A DNA stretch of 19,393 nucleotides from CAYVQU01 sp964453155 (GTDB taxonomy: Bacteria > Chloroflexota > Anaerolineae > Anaerolineales > UBA11858): assembly GCA_964453155.1 (NCBI GenBank), contig CAYVQU010000098.1:1-19393 (forward strand), in the 5' to 3' direction. A model generated the notes under the pieces. It was not told the DNA's origin. It was given only the letters and a program-made list of their open reading frames with translations, and did no database searches. A program made the position numbers and the translations under genes. Positions 1-6,444 of the stretch are shown one piece after another. Position 1 is the first letter of the stretch; each line of letters starts with the position of its first letter.

Positions 1-32
1 GTCTTTTTTCGCTTTCAACCTGATAAACTCAT

Positions 33-44
33 CCTACATGTAGG
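33..44. repeat. 12-bp perfect palindrome at the breakpoint of the FAD oxidoreductase
   Basis: CCTACATGTAGG is its own reverse complement. It sits where the oxidoreductase loses family resemblance and contains its stop codon. It could be the end of an inserted or deleted segment, or chance. Confidence 0.4.
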
Positions 45-396
45 GTAGTGAAACTGGATATAAATCCTTCAGCATTTGTTGGTAAACTTGAATATCCGTC
101 AAAGATTCGATCTGAAAGAGTTGGTCTTCTACCCCAATTGAAATTTTATTCTCTAAGAATTCCCACTCAATACCCAAATCATCGAGCATGGGCTGCACAA
201 TACCAGAATTTACAAAAGCGCGCGGCCCCGTGTCAAAGAAAAATCCATCCTTTTCAAAGGTGTGCACCAAGCCGCCAACGCGGTCATTCTTTTCGATCAG
301 TAAAACATCAAAATTTTGTCTGGCCAAATACGTTGCGGCTGTTAACCCAGCCATCCCAGCTCCTACGATCACAATCTTTTTATTATCTGTTGTCAT
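34..396 (-). pseudogene. Truncated FAD-dependent oxidoreductase (phytoene desaturase/amine oxidase-like), N-terminal fragment
   Basis: Only the N-terminal FAD-binding part of a flavin oxidoreductase is present. The Rossmann motif GAGMAG lies at residues 12-17, the ribose-binding Glu at 35 in LLIEKN, the RVGG turn at 39-42, and DTGPR at 55-59. Proteins of this family normally run to roughly 450-500 residues, but this frame stops with TAG after 120. The reading looks family-like up to LYP (residues 112-114), then becomes VSLPYM and stops, and neither other frame restores similarity in the 33 bases left. Its ATG overlaps the TGA of the upstream dehydrogenase as ATGA, so the two were translationally coupled. 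The TAG lies inside a 12-bp palindrome at 33-44. I read this as a truncated gene, but the window edge prevents seeing whether the rest lies beyond. The FAD fold is confident; the substrate is unknown. Confidence 0.7.
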
Positions 397-1331
397 TCTA
401 ATCCACCTAATTCAAAACTTAGTGCCCATAATTTTTCAGCCGCATCCCGGTCCAAAGCTGGCGGCGCCGGTTCTTCTTCAGTTGTGAGGTTAAAAAATTT
501 CCCAGAAACTTGGTCCAACTCACCAGAAACGCCCAAATAATATAAAGCCTCCGCAGAAATTGCTAATGGCCGGGCACTGACATCCACAAACGATTTTTTG
601 AATAGCTTGTAAAGCGGACCATTGTTCTGACCGCTGTTTGTTTTTACATTCCCAGGGTGCATGGCGTTGATGGTTACGCCGGTACCCATGAAGTAGTCAT
701 CAAACTTAATCATTGATAGTAATTGAGCCATTTTTGCCGCGGCATAACTTTTTAAGCCCGTATAACGCTGCTTATGCCAATTAAGATCATCTAAATGCAG
801 GCCGGCAACCGCAAACCGGTGGGCCTCCGAGTTAACGAACAGAATTCGGCCGCTCTTTTGCTGGCTAAATTTTTCCCTGAGCGCATTGTTCAAAATAAAG
901 GTACTGAGATAATTTGTTTGAAAAACCATCTCCAGGTTATCGGCCGTGTACGTTTTTTGGGTGACATAAACACCCGCATTATGGATCAATACGGCAATAT
1001 CCCGCTCTAACATAGCCAATTTTCTGGCAACCGCGTGGATTTCGGCTTATTTGCCGAAATCGGCCAGCAAATAAGAACACCCCACTCCAAATTCTGCCTG
1101 CAGTTTTTTGCATAACGCCTGGGATTTGCTTTTATTTCGGTTAATCCCCAAAATATCGGCACCATGCGCCGCATATATTTTTGCAGTCGCCGTACCAATC
1201 CCGGAGGTTGCTCCCGTGATCACCACCAGCTTCCCTTTAAAATCTTCTAAACAAATTTTGGGATCCAATTTCTGGTTGCGCAACATGGCGAAGATATTGG
1301 ACCATTTATATTCTTTGAGATATTTTTTCAA
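393..1331 (-). pseudogene. Short-chain dehydrogenase/reductase (SDR) interrupted by one in-frame TAA
   Basis: Two pieces lie in the same frame: 1331-1047, then 1046-393, separated only by TAA at 1049-1047. Read through, it gives 312 codons. The NAD(P)-binding motif TGATSGIG is at residues 39-46, NAG at 118-120, the catalytic Ser at 168 (VNSEAHR) and the YxxxK pair at Tyr196/Lys200. The C-terminus GKFFNLTTEEEPAPPALDR is typical of the SDRs I know next to phytoene-desaturase-like genes. The stop sits at codon 95, between ADFGK and AEIHAVA, where a Gln (CAA) would fit, so a single C-to-T change explains it. The start is TTG at 1331, chosen because GGAAGG lies 5 bases upstream, an in-frame TGA lies just before it, and the N-terminus fits the family. 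A restart at TTG 1019 could make only a product without the cofactor-binding motif. It overlaps the downstream oxidoreductase by ATGA and the upstream small ORF by 26 bases. Sequencing error or readthrough cannot be excluded. Confidence 0.8.
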
Positions 1332-1479
1332 GCGACCTTCCGATCAGGGTTTGCTGCTTTGTTAATTTTCCCATCAAACCTGAGAAACTTTCTATATCGA
1401 TCTTTGCGACCCTTTTGTTGTGGTCTGACAATTTAAAGAATACCAATATATGTTGGTTCTTACCCATTCCTGGCACCAT
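1306..1479 (-). CDS. 57-aa small ORF upstream of and overlapping the SDR
   Basis: I read an ATG-to-TAA frame of 57 residues beginning MVPGMGKNQHILVFF and ending RSLEKISQRI. An in-frame TAG lies four codons upstream, so it is a complete short frame. AGGA lies 7 bases before the ATG, a good ribosome binding site. The composition looks protein-like: a hydrophobic strand (HILVFFKL, residues 10-17) followed by basic, helix-prone segments, with no membrane span. The frame contains the GGAAGG that would serve the SDR start and overlaps the SDR by 26 bases, so translation of the two would be coupled. I do not recognise a family. It could be a small regulatory or accessory protein of the dehydrogenase cluster, or the tail of a degraded regulator. 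Whether it is expressed is not shown. Confidence 0.5.
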   Translation of the reverse strand: MVPGMGKNQHILVFFKLSDHNKRVAKIDIESFSGLMGKLTKQQTLIGRSLEKISQRI

Positions 1480-1521
1480 TTCCCTATCCTACTTCTCAAA
1501 AACTTATAATTTATGAGAATC

Positions 1522-1580
1522 TGATGAGATACATTTACAATATATTGACAATATATGTGCAATACTATAAAATCTCATCA
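1522..1580. promoter_or_regulatory. Nested inverted repeats in the divergent control region
   Basis: The outer arms are TGATGAGAT (1522-1530) and ATCTCATCA (1572-1580), a perfect 9-bp inverted repeat with a 41-base spacer. Nearly centred between them is a perfect 8-1-8 dyad, ATATATTG-A-CAATATAT (1540-1556). The inner dyad covers the -35 box of the rightward promoter and the right outer arm overlaps its -10. This is the layout expected of an operator for a dimeric or tetrameric regulator controlling the minus-strand cluster, the plus-strand gene, or both. The AT-rich context makes some dyads likely by chance. Confidence 0.5.
1545..1573 (+). promoter_or_regulatory. Sigma70-type promoter of the exported repeat protein
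   Basis: TTGACA (1545-1550), a perfect -35, is followed after 17 bases by TAAAAT (1568-1573), five of six matches to the -10 consensus. Transcription would start near 1580, about 40 bases before the ATG at 1619. The leader carries AGGAG at 1606-1610, 8 bases before the ATG. Confidence 0.75.
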
Positions 1581-1618
1581 TCAACACACTAATTTATTCA
1601 CATATAGGAGTTTATCCA

Positions 1619-2173
1619 ATGAAATCCAAACACATCTTACTCGTTTCTGCTTTAGTAATCACCTCGATCTTTTTGGGCTTCGGGTCCATCTCACTCGCTT
1701 TTGCAGCCTCAGCAGCTAACAATGCTGAAGTTGTCAATCCCAACCAAAACTTCTTTGCCAATTTCTATGAAACCTACAGTGTTCCCTTCTATGCTGACGG
1801 TTTGATGAGCGAAAATGTCGAATTCCGGGGCTGGACCACTGTTGATGAATTCTATGCCTTTTCAAATGGTGGTGTTGTATTTGATCAATACCGATCTGCA
1901 GCCATTAGCGGAAACAATCTTGAGTACCGCGGATGGTCAACTGTCGAAGAATTCTATGCCTATACCAATGGTGGCATCGTTTTCGAGCAGCCCCAAATGG
2001 CAACTCCCGATCCGGCCTTGTATTCAGATTTCTATGCCGCTTACGGTGCGCCCTTCAATGGAGCTAATTTACTGAATGGCGATAGTGAGTTCCTCGGCTG
2101 GAGCACTCTTGAAGAATTCTATGCCAGCTATTACGGTGACGTGGAATTTTTCTCTGGCCTGGCTTTTGACTAA
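1619..2173 (+). CDS. Exported repeat protein of unknown function, 184 aa
   Basis: The N-terminus is a Sec signal peptide: basic KSKH, a hydrophobic core to about residue 27, and an AFA-A cleavage site near residues 27-30. The mature part has no cysteines and holds three 21-residue repeats at 68-88, 102-122 and 157-177. Their consensus is E-F/Y-x-G-W-S/T-T-V/L-D/E-EFYA-x4-G-x3-F. Repeats one and three are preceded by a related NFY/DFY...PF segment, giving two 44-residue units (45-88 and 134-177) exactly 89 residues apart, with a short unit between. The DNA GAATTCTATGCC is identical in all three copies (1847, 1949, 2114), which points to internal duplication. The protein is aromatic and acidic and likely acts at the cell surface or outside the cell. 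It is monocistronic, with its own promoter and terminator. I do not recognise the family; a carbohydrate- or protein-binding repeat is a guess. Confidence 0.85.
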   Translation: MKSKHILLVSALVITSIFLGFGSISLAFAASAANNAEVVNPNQNFFANFYETYSVPFYADGLMSENVEFRGWTTVDEFYAFSNGGVVFDQYRSAAISGNNLEYRGWSTVEEFYAYTNGGIVFEQPQMATPDPALYSDFYAAYGAPFNGANLLNGDSEFLGWSTLEEFYASYYGDVEFFSGLAFD

Positions 2174-2192
2174 TTTCGTTTCCAATTTTTCG

Positions 2193-2232
2193 ACAGTCCT
2201 GAATGCGTGACATTCAGGACTGTTTTGTTTTT
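2193..2232 (+). terminator. Rho-independent terminator of the exported repeat protein
   Basis: A perfect 13-bp stem (ACAGTCCTGAATG at 2193-2205 with CATTCAGGACTGT at 2211-2223) closes a 5-base loop and is followed by TTTGTTTTT. It begins 20 bases after the stop codon. The T-run is only on the plus strand. Confidence 0.92.
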
Positions 2233-2238
2233 GGGTAT

Positions 2239-2411
2239 TTATGGGGTTTTCACAATTACCCGCGCTACAGTAATTGATGGTTGAGTGAGATCCATCCGCT
2301 TATCATCTATTCGTTGACCGAGTAGCATACTTTCTTCATAAGTCTGGTAGCTTTATCAAAATCACCCTGAATTCCGGATTCAATCAACAATAGCGGCGAC
2401 AATACCCCGGA
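2239..2411 (-). pseudogene. Frameshifted remnant of a tetratricopeptide-repeat protein (C-terminal end)
   Basis: The 265-base stretch between the terminator and the next gene holds a coding relic on the minus strand. One frame (2411 to about 2342) reads ESGIQGDFDKATRL, the next (about 2340 to 2239) reads YEESMLLGQRIDDKRMD and ends with TAA. Joined by supplying one missing base near 2341, they give GDFDKATRL-YEESMLLGQRIDDKR, the usual TPR helix pattern seen in STAND regulators such as the two at the right end of this window. About 57 codons remain, with no start and an in-frame TGA at 2412-2414. The rest of the interval to 2497 has a TATAAT at 2427-2432 without a matching -35. The identification rests on pattern recognition of a short peptide. 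Confidence 0.45.
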
Positions 2412-2497
2412 TCATCTAATCGGAATTATAATGACACGGTTGTATAAGATTCTGGTTCGCTCAATAAACGATGTGATGAGTTAAAGGATGGAAGCAA

Positions 2498-3934
2498 ATG
2501 CAGCTACAATGTCAGGTGTTGTCAGAAGATGAAAAACATCTTATCCACCAAGAAAGCCTCCGCATTCTTCAAGAAGTTGGGGCCCAATTCCATAGTCAAA
2601 CCGCGCGCCAAATCCTAAAAAACCATGGAGCCCAGGTAGATGACGATTCAAAAATCGCCCGAATATCTAAAGAGCTGGTAGATCAAGCCCTGGCTTCTGC
2701 TCCCAAAGAGTTCACTCTGGGGGCGCGCGTGCCAGAAAAAGACTTCAAGTTACCGGCCTTGCGCAGCGGCTATGTACTGGATAATGGAGGAATTTTCATC
2801 CGAGATTTCAAAACCGGCGAACGTAGAATCTCGAATTATCAAGACAATGTAGAAATTTTGCGGGTTTATGATGAGATGGAATTTTCATCGGTGGTTTGGA
2901 CGACCACGATTCATGAATTCGACAATCGATCAGCCAAAATCAAAGCTGCAATCGCCTCCTATATGCATACGTCGTTACATATTCAGGATGAGTTAGAGCG
3001 ACCAGAAGAAGTCCCCCTAATTCTAGAAGCCCTCGAAACTATTCTAGGGAGTGAGGATGCCGTCCGAGAAAGGAAAATTTACTCAGTCGTTTACTGCACC
3101 CTGCCGCCCCTCGGACACGAAGGGCAAATGTGTGATGCTTATCTAGAATTGCTAGATTATGAAGTACCCATTTGTCTCTACCCGATGCCCAGCGCAGGTT
3201 CAACCGGACCCGCCAGCCTCTTCTCCAACATCGCCCTGGCAAATGCCGAAGCACTCTCAGCTTTAGTGCTTTTCCAAATGGCCAAACCCGGCGCGCCCAT
3301 CATCATGGGTGACGCGCCGGGCAGTACAGATTTCCGCACCGGGAATTTCCTGGAAGGTTCCCCGGAGATGGTGTTAATGGCCGCCGCGCGCGGTGAAATG
3401 GCCAGATTTTATGACCTACCAAACGAACAAGCGGGCTGCCTGGCAGAAGCCAAGGAACACGGTCCCCAGGCTGTTATGGAAAAATTTGTTACCACATTAC
3501 CTTTAGTTCTAAATGGTGCGGACCTAATTCAGGGGCCGGGCTGCCTGGACACCAGCAATATGATGTCGTTGGAACAGATCGTTGTCGATGATGAGATCGC
3601 GCGCATGTGTCAGCGCCTTCGAGAGGGAGTTGATACTTCTTCCGAAAAGAACTATTTTGAAGATATCAAAGCAGTAGGACCGGGCGGACATTTTTTACGC
3701 CAGCGCAATACGCGCAAAGCGGCGCGCAGCACCGAATTTGTTAATCCAGTGCTGGTTGACAGAAATCCATTTGATCAGTGGGTTGAATTAGGGCGACCCG
3801 ATTTATATGACAAAGCAAAGGAAAAAGTTGAAAAAATCCTTGCCAGTCCCCCAAAGAATCCCATGCCAGATGAGGTCATTGAAAAACTAGAAGGCATCAT
3901 GCGAAAAGCTGATGAGGTCCTAACGAAAGAGTAG
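2498..3934 (+). CDS. MttB-family (trimethylamine/glycine betaine-type) methyltransferase, non-pyrrolysine
   Basis: The 478-residue protein resembles the MttB superfamily (COG5598), TIM-barrel enzymes that move a methyl group from a quaternary or tertiary amine to a corrinoid protein. Family-like stretches include the N-terminal SEDEKHLIHQESLRILQEVG, SGYVLDNGG near residue 90, PMPSAGSTGPAS and GAPIIMGDAPGS in the middle, and the late GADLIQGPGCLDTS. Length matches the family. There is no in-frame TAG, so it lacks pyrrolysine and belongs with the non-Pyl members, whose known examples use glycine betaine, carnitine, proline betaine and similar compounds. No corrinoid protein, MtrH-type methyltransferase or corrinoid activase is present in the window, so partners must be elsewhere. 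The start ATG follows AAAGGA by 9 bases. It is transcribed alone and ends in a strong hairpin. The family is confident; the substrate is not predictable. Confidence 0.88.
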   Translation: MQLQCQVLSEDEKHLIHQESLRILQEVGAQFHSQTARQILKNHGAQVDDDSKIARISKELVDQALASAPKEFTLGARVPEKDFKLPALRSGYVLDNGGIFIRDFKTGERRISNYQDNVEILRVYDEMEFSSVVWTTTIHEFDNRSAKIKAAIASYMHTSLHIQDELERPEEVPLILEALETILGSEDAVRERKIYSVVYCTLPPLGHEGQMCDAYLELLDYEVPICLYPMPSAGSTGPASLFSNIALANAEALSALVLFQMAKPGAPIIMGDAPGSTDFRTGNFLEGSPEMVLMAAARGEMARFYDLPNEQAGCLAEAKEHGPQAVMEKFVTTLPLVLNGADLIQGPGCLDTSNMMSLEQIVVDDEIARMCQRLREGVDTSSEKNYFEDIKAVGPGGHFLRQRNTRKAARSTEFVNPVLVDRNPFDQWVELGRPDLYDKAKEKVEKILASPPKNPMPDEVIEKLEGIMRKADEVLTKE

Positions 3935-3983
3935 AAGTTGTAGAACAGGAAGCTCAGATATTATTCAATTGCTGTCAGAAAGA

Positions 3984-4014
3984 AAAAGCCACCATTCACA
4001 AGGTGGCTTTTTTG
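3984..4014. terminator. Bidirectional terminator between the methyltransferase and the aminotransferase
   Basis: AGCCACC (3987-3993) and GGTGGCT (4002-4008) form a 7-bp stem with an 8-base loop. It is flanked by A4-5 on the left and T6 on the right, so either strand gives a stem plus U-run. It lies between convergent stop codons at 3934 and 4038. Confidence 0.88.
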
Positions 4015-4037
4015 GTCCGAAATTATTTCGAATTGGA

Positions 4038-5309
4038 TTAGAAAACTTCCCTCAATGCATCTTTAAATATATCCAATGCCGAATCAATCTGATCTTCCGT
4101 CACAATCAACGGCGGGATCCAGCGAATCACATTTTCATAAGTACCGCAAGTGAGCAGCAGCAGATTTCGCTGTAGGCAGGCTCGATGCACAGCTTTGGTG
4201 GTTTCTTTGTCAGGTTTTCCATCACGAGTGAACTCGGTCCCAACCATCAGCCCCTGGCCGCGAACATCGCCGATAACAGGATATTCGGCCTGCAATTTTC
4301 GTAAACCGACCATCAAATGTGCGCCCATATTGGCGGCGTTTTGGGGAAGTTTCTCGGATTGAATCACATCCAGGGTTGCCAGCGCGGCGGCCGAGGCAAT
4401 TGCGCTCCCGCCACCATAAGTTCCGCCATGGGTGCCGGGAATCCATTTTTCCATCAGTTCACGGCGGGATGCGATCCCCGAGATGGGGAGGCCGCTGCCC
4501 AAACCTTTGGCCATGATGATCACATCCGGTTCGATCCCGGCATGCTCGAAGGCAAAGAGCTTGCCCGTGCGTCCCATGCCAGACTGAACTTCGTCCACGA
4601 TCAACAGAATTTCGTTTTCAGTACAGATTCGCCGTAGCTCTTGCATAAACCCCGCCGGCACCGGGACATAGCCCCCCTCCCCCAAGACTGGTTCGATCAC
4701 GATCGCAGCAGTCTCGTTGGATTTAGATTGGCCGTGGAGTAGCATGTCAAGTTGCTGCAGGCAAAATTCGGTGGTAGTTTCTTCATCCCAGCCATAAAAA
4801 TAGGCATACGGAAACGGTGTAACAAACACCCCCGCGGGCAACGGTTGATATTGGTGCCGATAGATGTACTTGGACGTGGTCATCGCCATTGTTTGGGCCG
4901 TGCGGCCATGAAAACTCCCCTGAAAGACGATGATATTCTGTTTCCCGGTGGCATGCCGGGCCAATTTGACGCTGCCCTCCACAGCTTCGGCCCCACTGTT
5001 GGAGAAGAAGAAAGAATCTATGCTTTCGGGAGTGAGGTCCACCAGTTTATCCGCCAAAGCCACCGTTGCCGGGGGGATAAAAATATTGATCTGGGCAAAC
5101 AATAAGTCATCGGCCTGATCTTGGATGGCCTGAACCACCTGAGGGTGGCAGTGCCCGGTGTTGGTCACGCCGATGCCCGAGGTAAAGTCGATATGTTCCT
5201 GCCCAGCCGCATCATAGACATAAATCCCGGCGGCCCGGGCGGGTTGGATTTGGGTAAGATGAGTCCAAACGGGAGATAAATGCTGTAAGGGATCAGATGA
5301 TTGGGTCAT
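4038..5309 (-). CDS. Class III PLP-dependent aminotransferase (4-aminobutyrate/omega-amino-acid type)
   Basis: The 423-residue protein is a fold-type I, class III aminotransferase that moves an amino group from an omega- or alpha-amino donor to a keto acid. Visible signatures are FTSGIGVTNTGHCHP (42-56), SNSGAEA (103-109) for the cofactor phosphate, FHGRT (133-137), EPVLGEGGY (206-214), the cofactor-contacting DEVQSGMGRTG (239-249) and the Schiff-base Lys268 in MAKGLGSGLP. The length fits GABA or beta-alanine transaminases better than the shorter acetylornithine enzymes. It is the last gene of the transporter operon, 162 bases after the nitrilase-family gene, with a repeat hairpin in the gap. 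Its start has only a weak AGG upstream. A place after an amidohydrolase suggests it handles the amine or amino acid that enzyme releases. The family is certain; the substrate is inferred. Confidence 0.92.
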   Translation of the reverse strand: MTQSSDPLQHLSPVWTHLTQIQPARAAGIYVYDAAGQEHIDFTSGIGVTNTGHCHPQVVQAIQDQADDLLFAQINIFIPPATVALADKLVDLTPESIDSFFFSNSGAEAVEGSVKLARHATGKQNIIVFQGSFHGRTAQTMAMTTSKYIYRHQYQPLPAGVFVTPFPYAYFYGWDEETTTEFCLQQLDMLLHGQSKSNETAAIVIEPVLGEGGYVPVPAGFMQELRRICTENEILLIVDEVQSGMGRTGKLFAFEHAGIEPDVIIMAKGLGSGLPISGIASRRELMEKWIPGTHGGTYGGGSAIASAAALATLDVIQSEKLPQNAANMGAHLMVGLRKLQAEYPVIGDVRGQGLMVGTEFTRDGKPDKETTKAVHRACLQRNLLLLTCGTYENVIRWIPPLIVTEDQIDSALDIFKDALREVF

Positions 5310-5363
5310 GGAAGTAGCCTATTTATGTTTGGTAATTGGATTGTTGGCGTAAATCTATTTTTA

Positions 5364-5457
5364 GGACGCGGATGGACGCAGAATACGCAGATTGTGTATT
5401 AGTAGAAAACCCGATCTTTTAAGTTTTTTCAGCGTTCATCCGCGTTTATCCGCGTCC
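5364..5457. repeat. Imperfect inverted repeat (GGACGCGGAT family) between nitrilase and aminotransferase genes
   Basis: The left arm, starting GGACGCGGATGGACGC at 5364, and the right arm, ending ATCCGCGTCC at 5457, are inverted copies of a GCGGAT/AACGC-rich unit separated by an AT-rich centre. This resembles the small dispersed palindromic repeats common between bacterial genes. In the operon transcript it would fold into a long hairpin that could protect or separate the message. There is no T-run for termination. Confidence 0.6.
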
Positions 5458-5471
5458 CAATTTAAGATATT

Positions 5472-6395
5472 TTACTCTGCATTCGCCTGAAATATTGTAT
5501 CCAAATTACGATGGAAGGCCAAGGGGCCCAGTTTGTCGAAACTACCACCCTCCAGTTTTCCACTTTTATAAAGCGGGAAAGTATGCCCGGCATCGCGGAT
5601 TTGTTTGAGAGTTTGGGCCAGGCCCATCGTCCCAAATTCACGGGTTCTGGCGACGTGGTCAAGGTCGATGATTTCGGTCAGGAAGGTTTCATGATCACCG
5701 GCTTGTTGGAGGACGCGGCCGTCGGGGTCCACGATCAGCGACCGGCCGCCACCGTATGGGCCGACACCGTTCAGGCTGACAAAATAACACTGGTTGAAGA
5801 TCGCGTTGGCCCGCGCCATCACCAATTCGAGTTCCCGGTCGGAGGTAGGCGTCATTGTGGGCTGCAAAATCACCTCAGCCCCCATCCAGGCCAGGGTCCG
5901 GGCGACTTCGGGGAACCACATGTCGTAACAGATACACAACCCAAACCGGCCCACGTCAGGAATATCGAAAACACAAAACTCATCACCCGCCTGGGTGCCG
6001 ACTTCATAGGGCAGCCAGGGGAACATTTTTCGGTATTTGGCCACAATTTCCCCTTCGGGCGAGATCACGATGGCGGTGTTGTAGACCAACTCCCCCTCCA
6101 GCTCATACATCGAGCCGGGGACCAACCACTTTTTGGTCTTGCGGGCGATATCGCATAATTGATCCGTCAATGGGCCGGGGATTTGTTCGGCATTTTTGCG
6201 CCAGGTGTCAGGAGACTCGGTCGGCACAAATTGCACTAGGCCGGGCACGACCAATTCATGGTAAACCACCATGTGAACCCAGGGGAAATTCCAACTGACC
6301 TGATTGGCAATATCAGTCATTTTTGCGACGGTGGCCTCGGCGTCCCAGGGGACAACGGCCATTTGTACTCCGGCAATTCCAAATAATCGTGACAT
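5472..6395 (-). CDS. Carbon-nitrogen hydrolase (nitrilase superfamily amidohydrolase), 307 aa
   Basis: A nitrilase-fold enzyme that hydrolyses non-peptide C-N bonds (amides, nitriles or N-carbamoyl compounds). The complete Glu-Lys-Cys triad is visible: Glu47 in YHELVVPG, Lys123 in KYRKMFPW and Cys156 in CICYDMWFPE. The N-terminal GIAGVQM strand and the NTAIVISPEGEIVAKYRK segment are family hallmarks. The start is ATG 6395, because AGGAAG lies 6 bases upstream and the sequence from there is family-like; the longer frame to 6470 overlaps the ABC ATPase gene and adds 25 non-conserved residues. It follows the ATPase gene by 49 bases in the operon. The FPWLPYE segment after the catalytic Lys recalls amidases more than beta-ureidopropionases, but I cannot settle the substrate. 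Paired with an aminotransferase it fits breakdown of an omega-amide or carbamoyl amino compound brought in by the transporter. Confidence 0.9.
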   Translation of the reverse strand: MSRLFGIAGVQMAVVPWDAEATVAKMTDIANQVSWNFPWVHMVVYHELVVPGLVQFVPTESPDTWRKNAEQIPGPLTDQLCDIARKTKKWLVPGSMYELEGELVYNTAIVISPEGEIVAKYRKMFPWLPYEVGTQAGDEFCVFDIPDVGRFGLCICYDMWFPEVARTLAWMGAEVILQPTMTPTSDRELELVMARANAIFNQCYFVSLNGVGPYGGGRSLIVDPDGRVLQQAGDHETFLTEIIDLDHVARTREFGTMGLAQTLKQIRDAGHTFPLYKSGKLEGGSFDKLGPLAFHRNLDTIFQANAE

Positions 6396-6444
6396 AAGGT
6401 TCTTCCTGTAAGTTATCGCTTCGCCCACGACCCCTTTCGCAGAA

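Noticed and set aside
2427..2432. TATAAT as promoter of the MttB-family gene
   Set aside because: The matching -35 position is GC-rich with no resemblance to TTGACA, and the site lies just beyond a decayed gene.
5511..6158. Plus-strand 215-residue frame opposite the nitrilase gene
   Set aside because: It is an antisense shadow in GC-rich coding DNA. The minus-strand frame has the complete catalytic triad.
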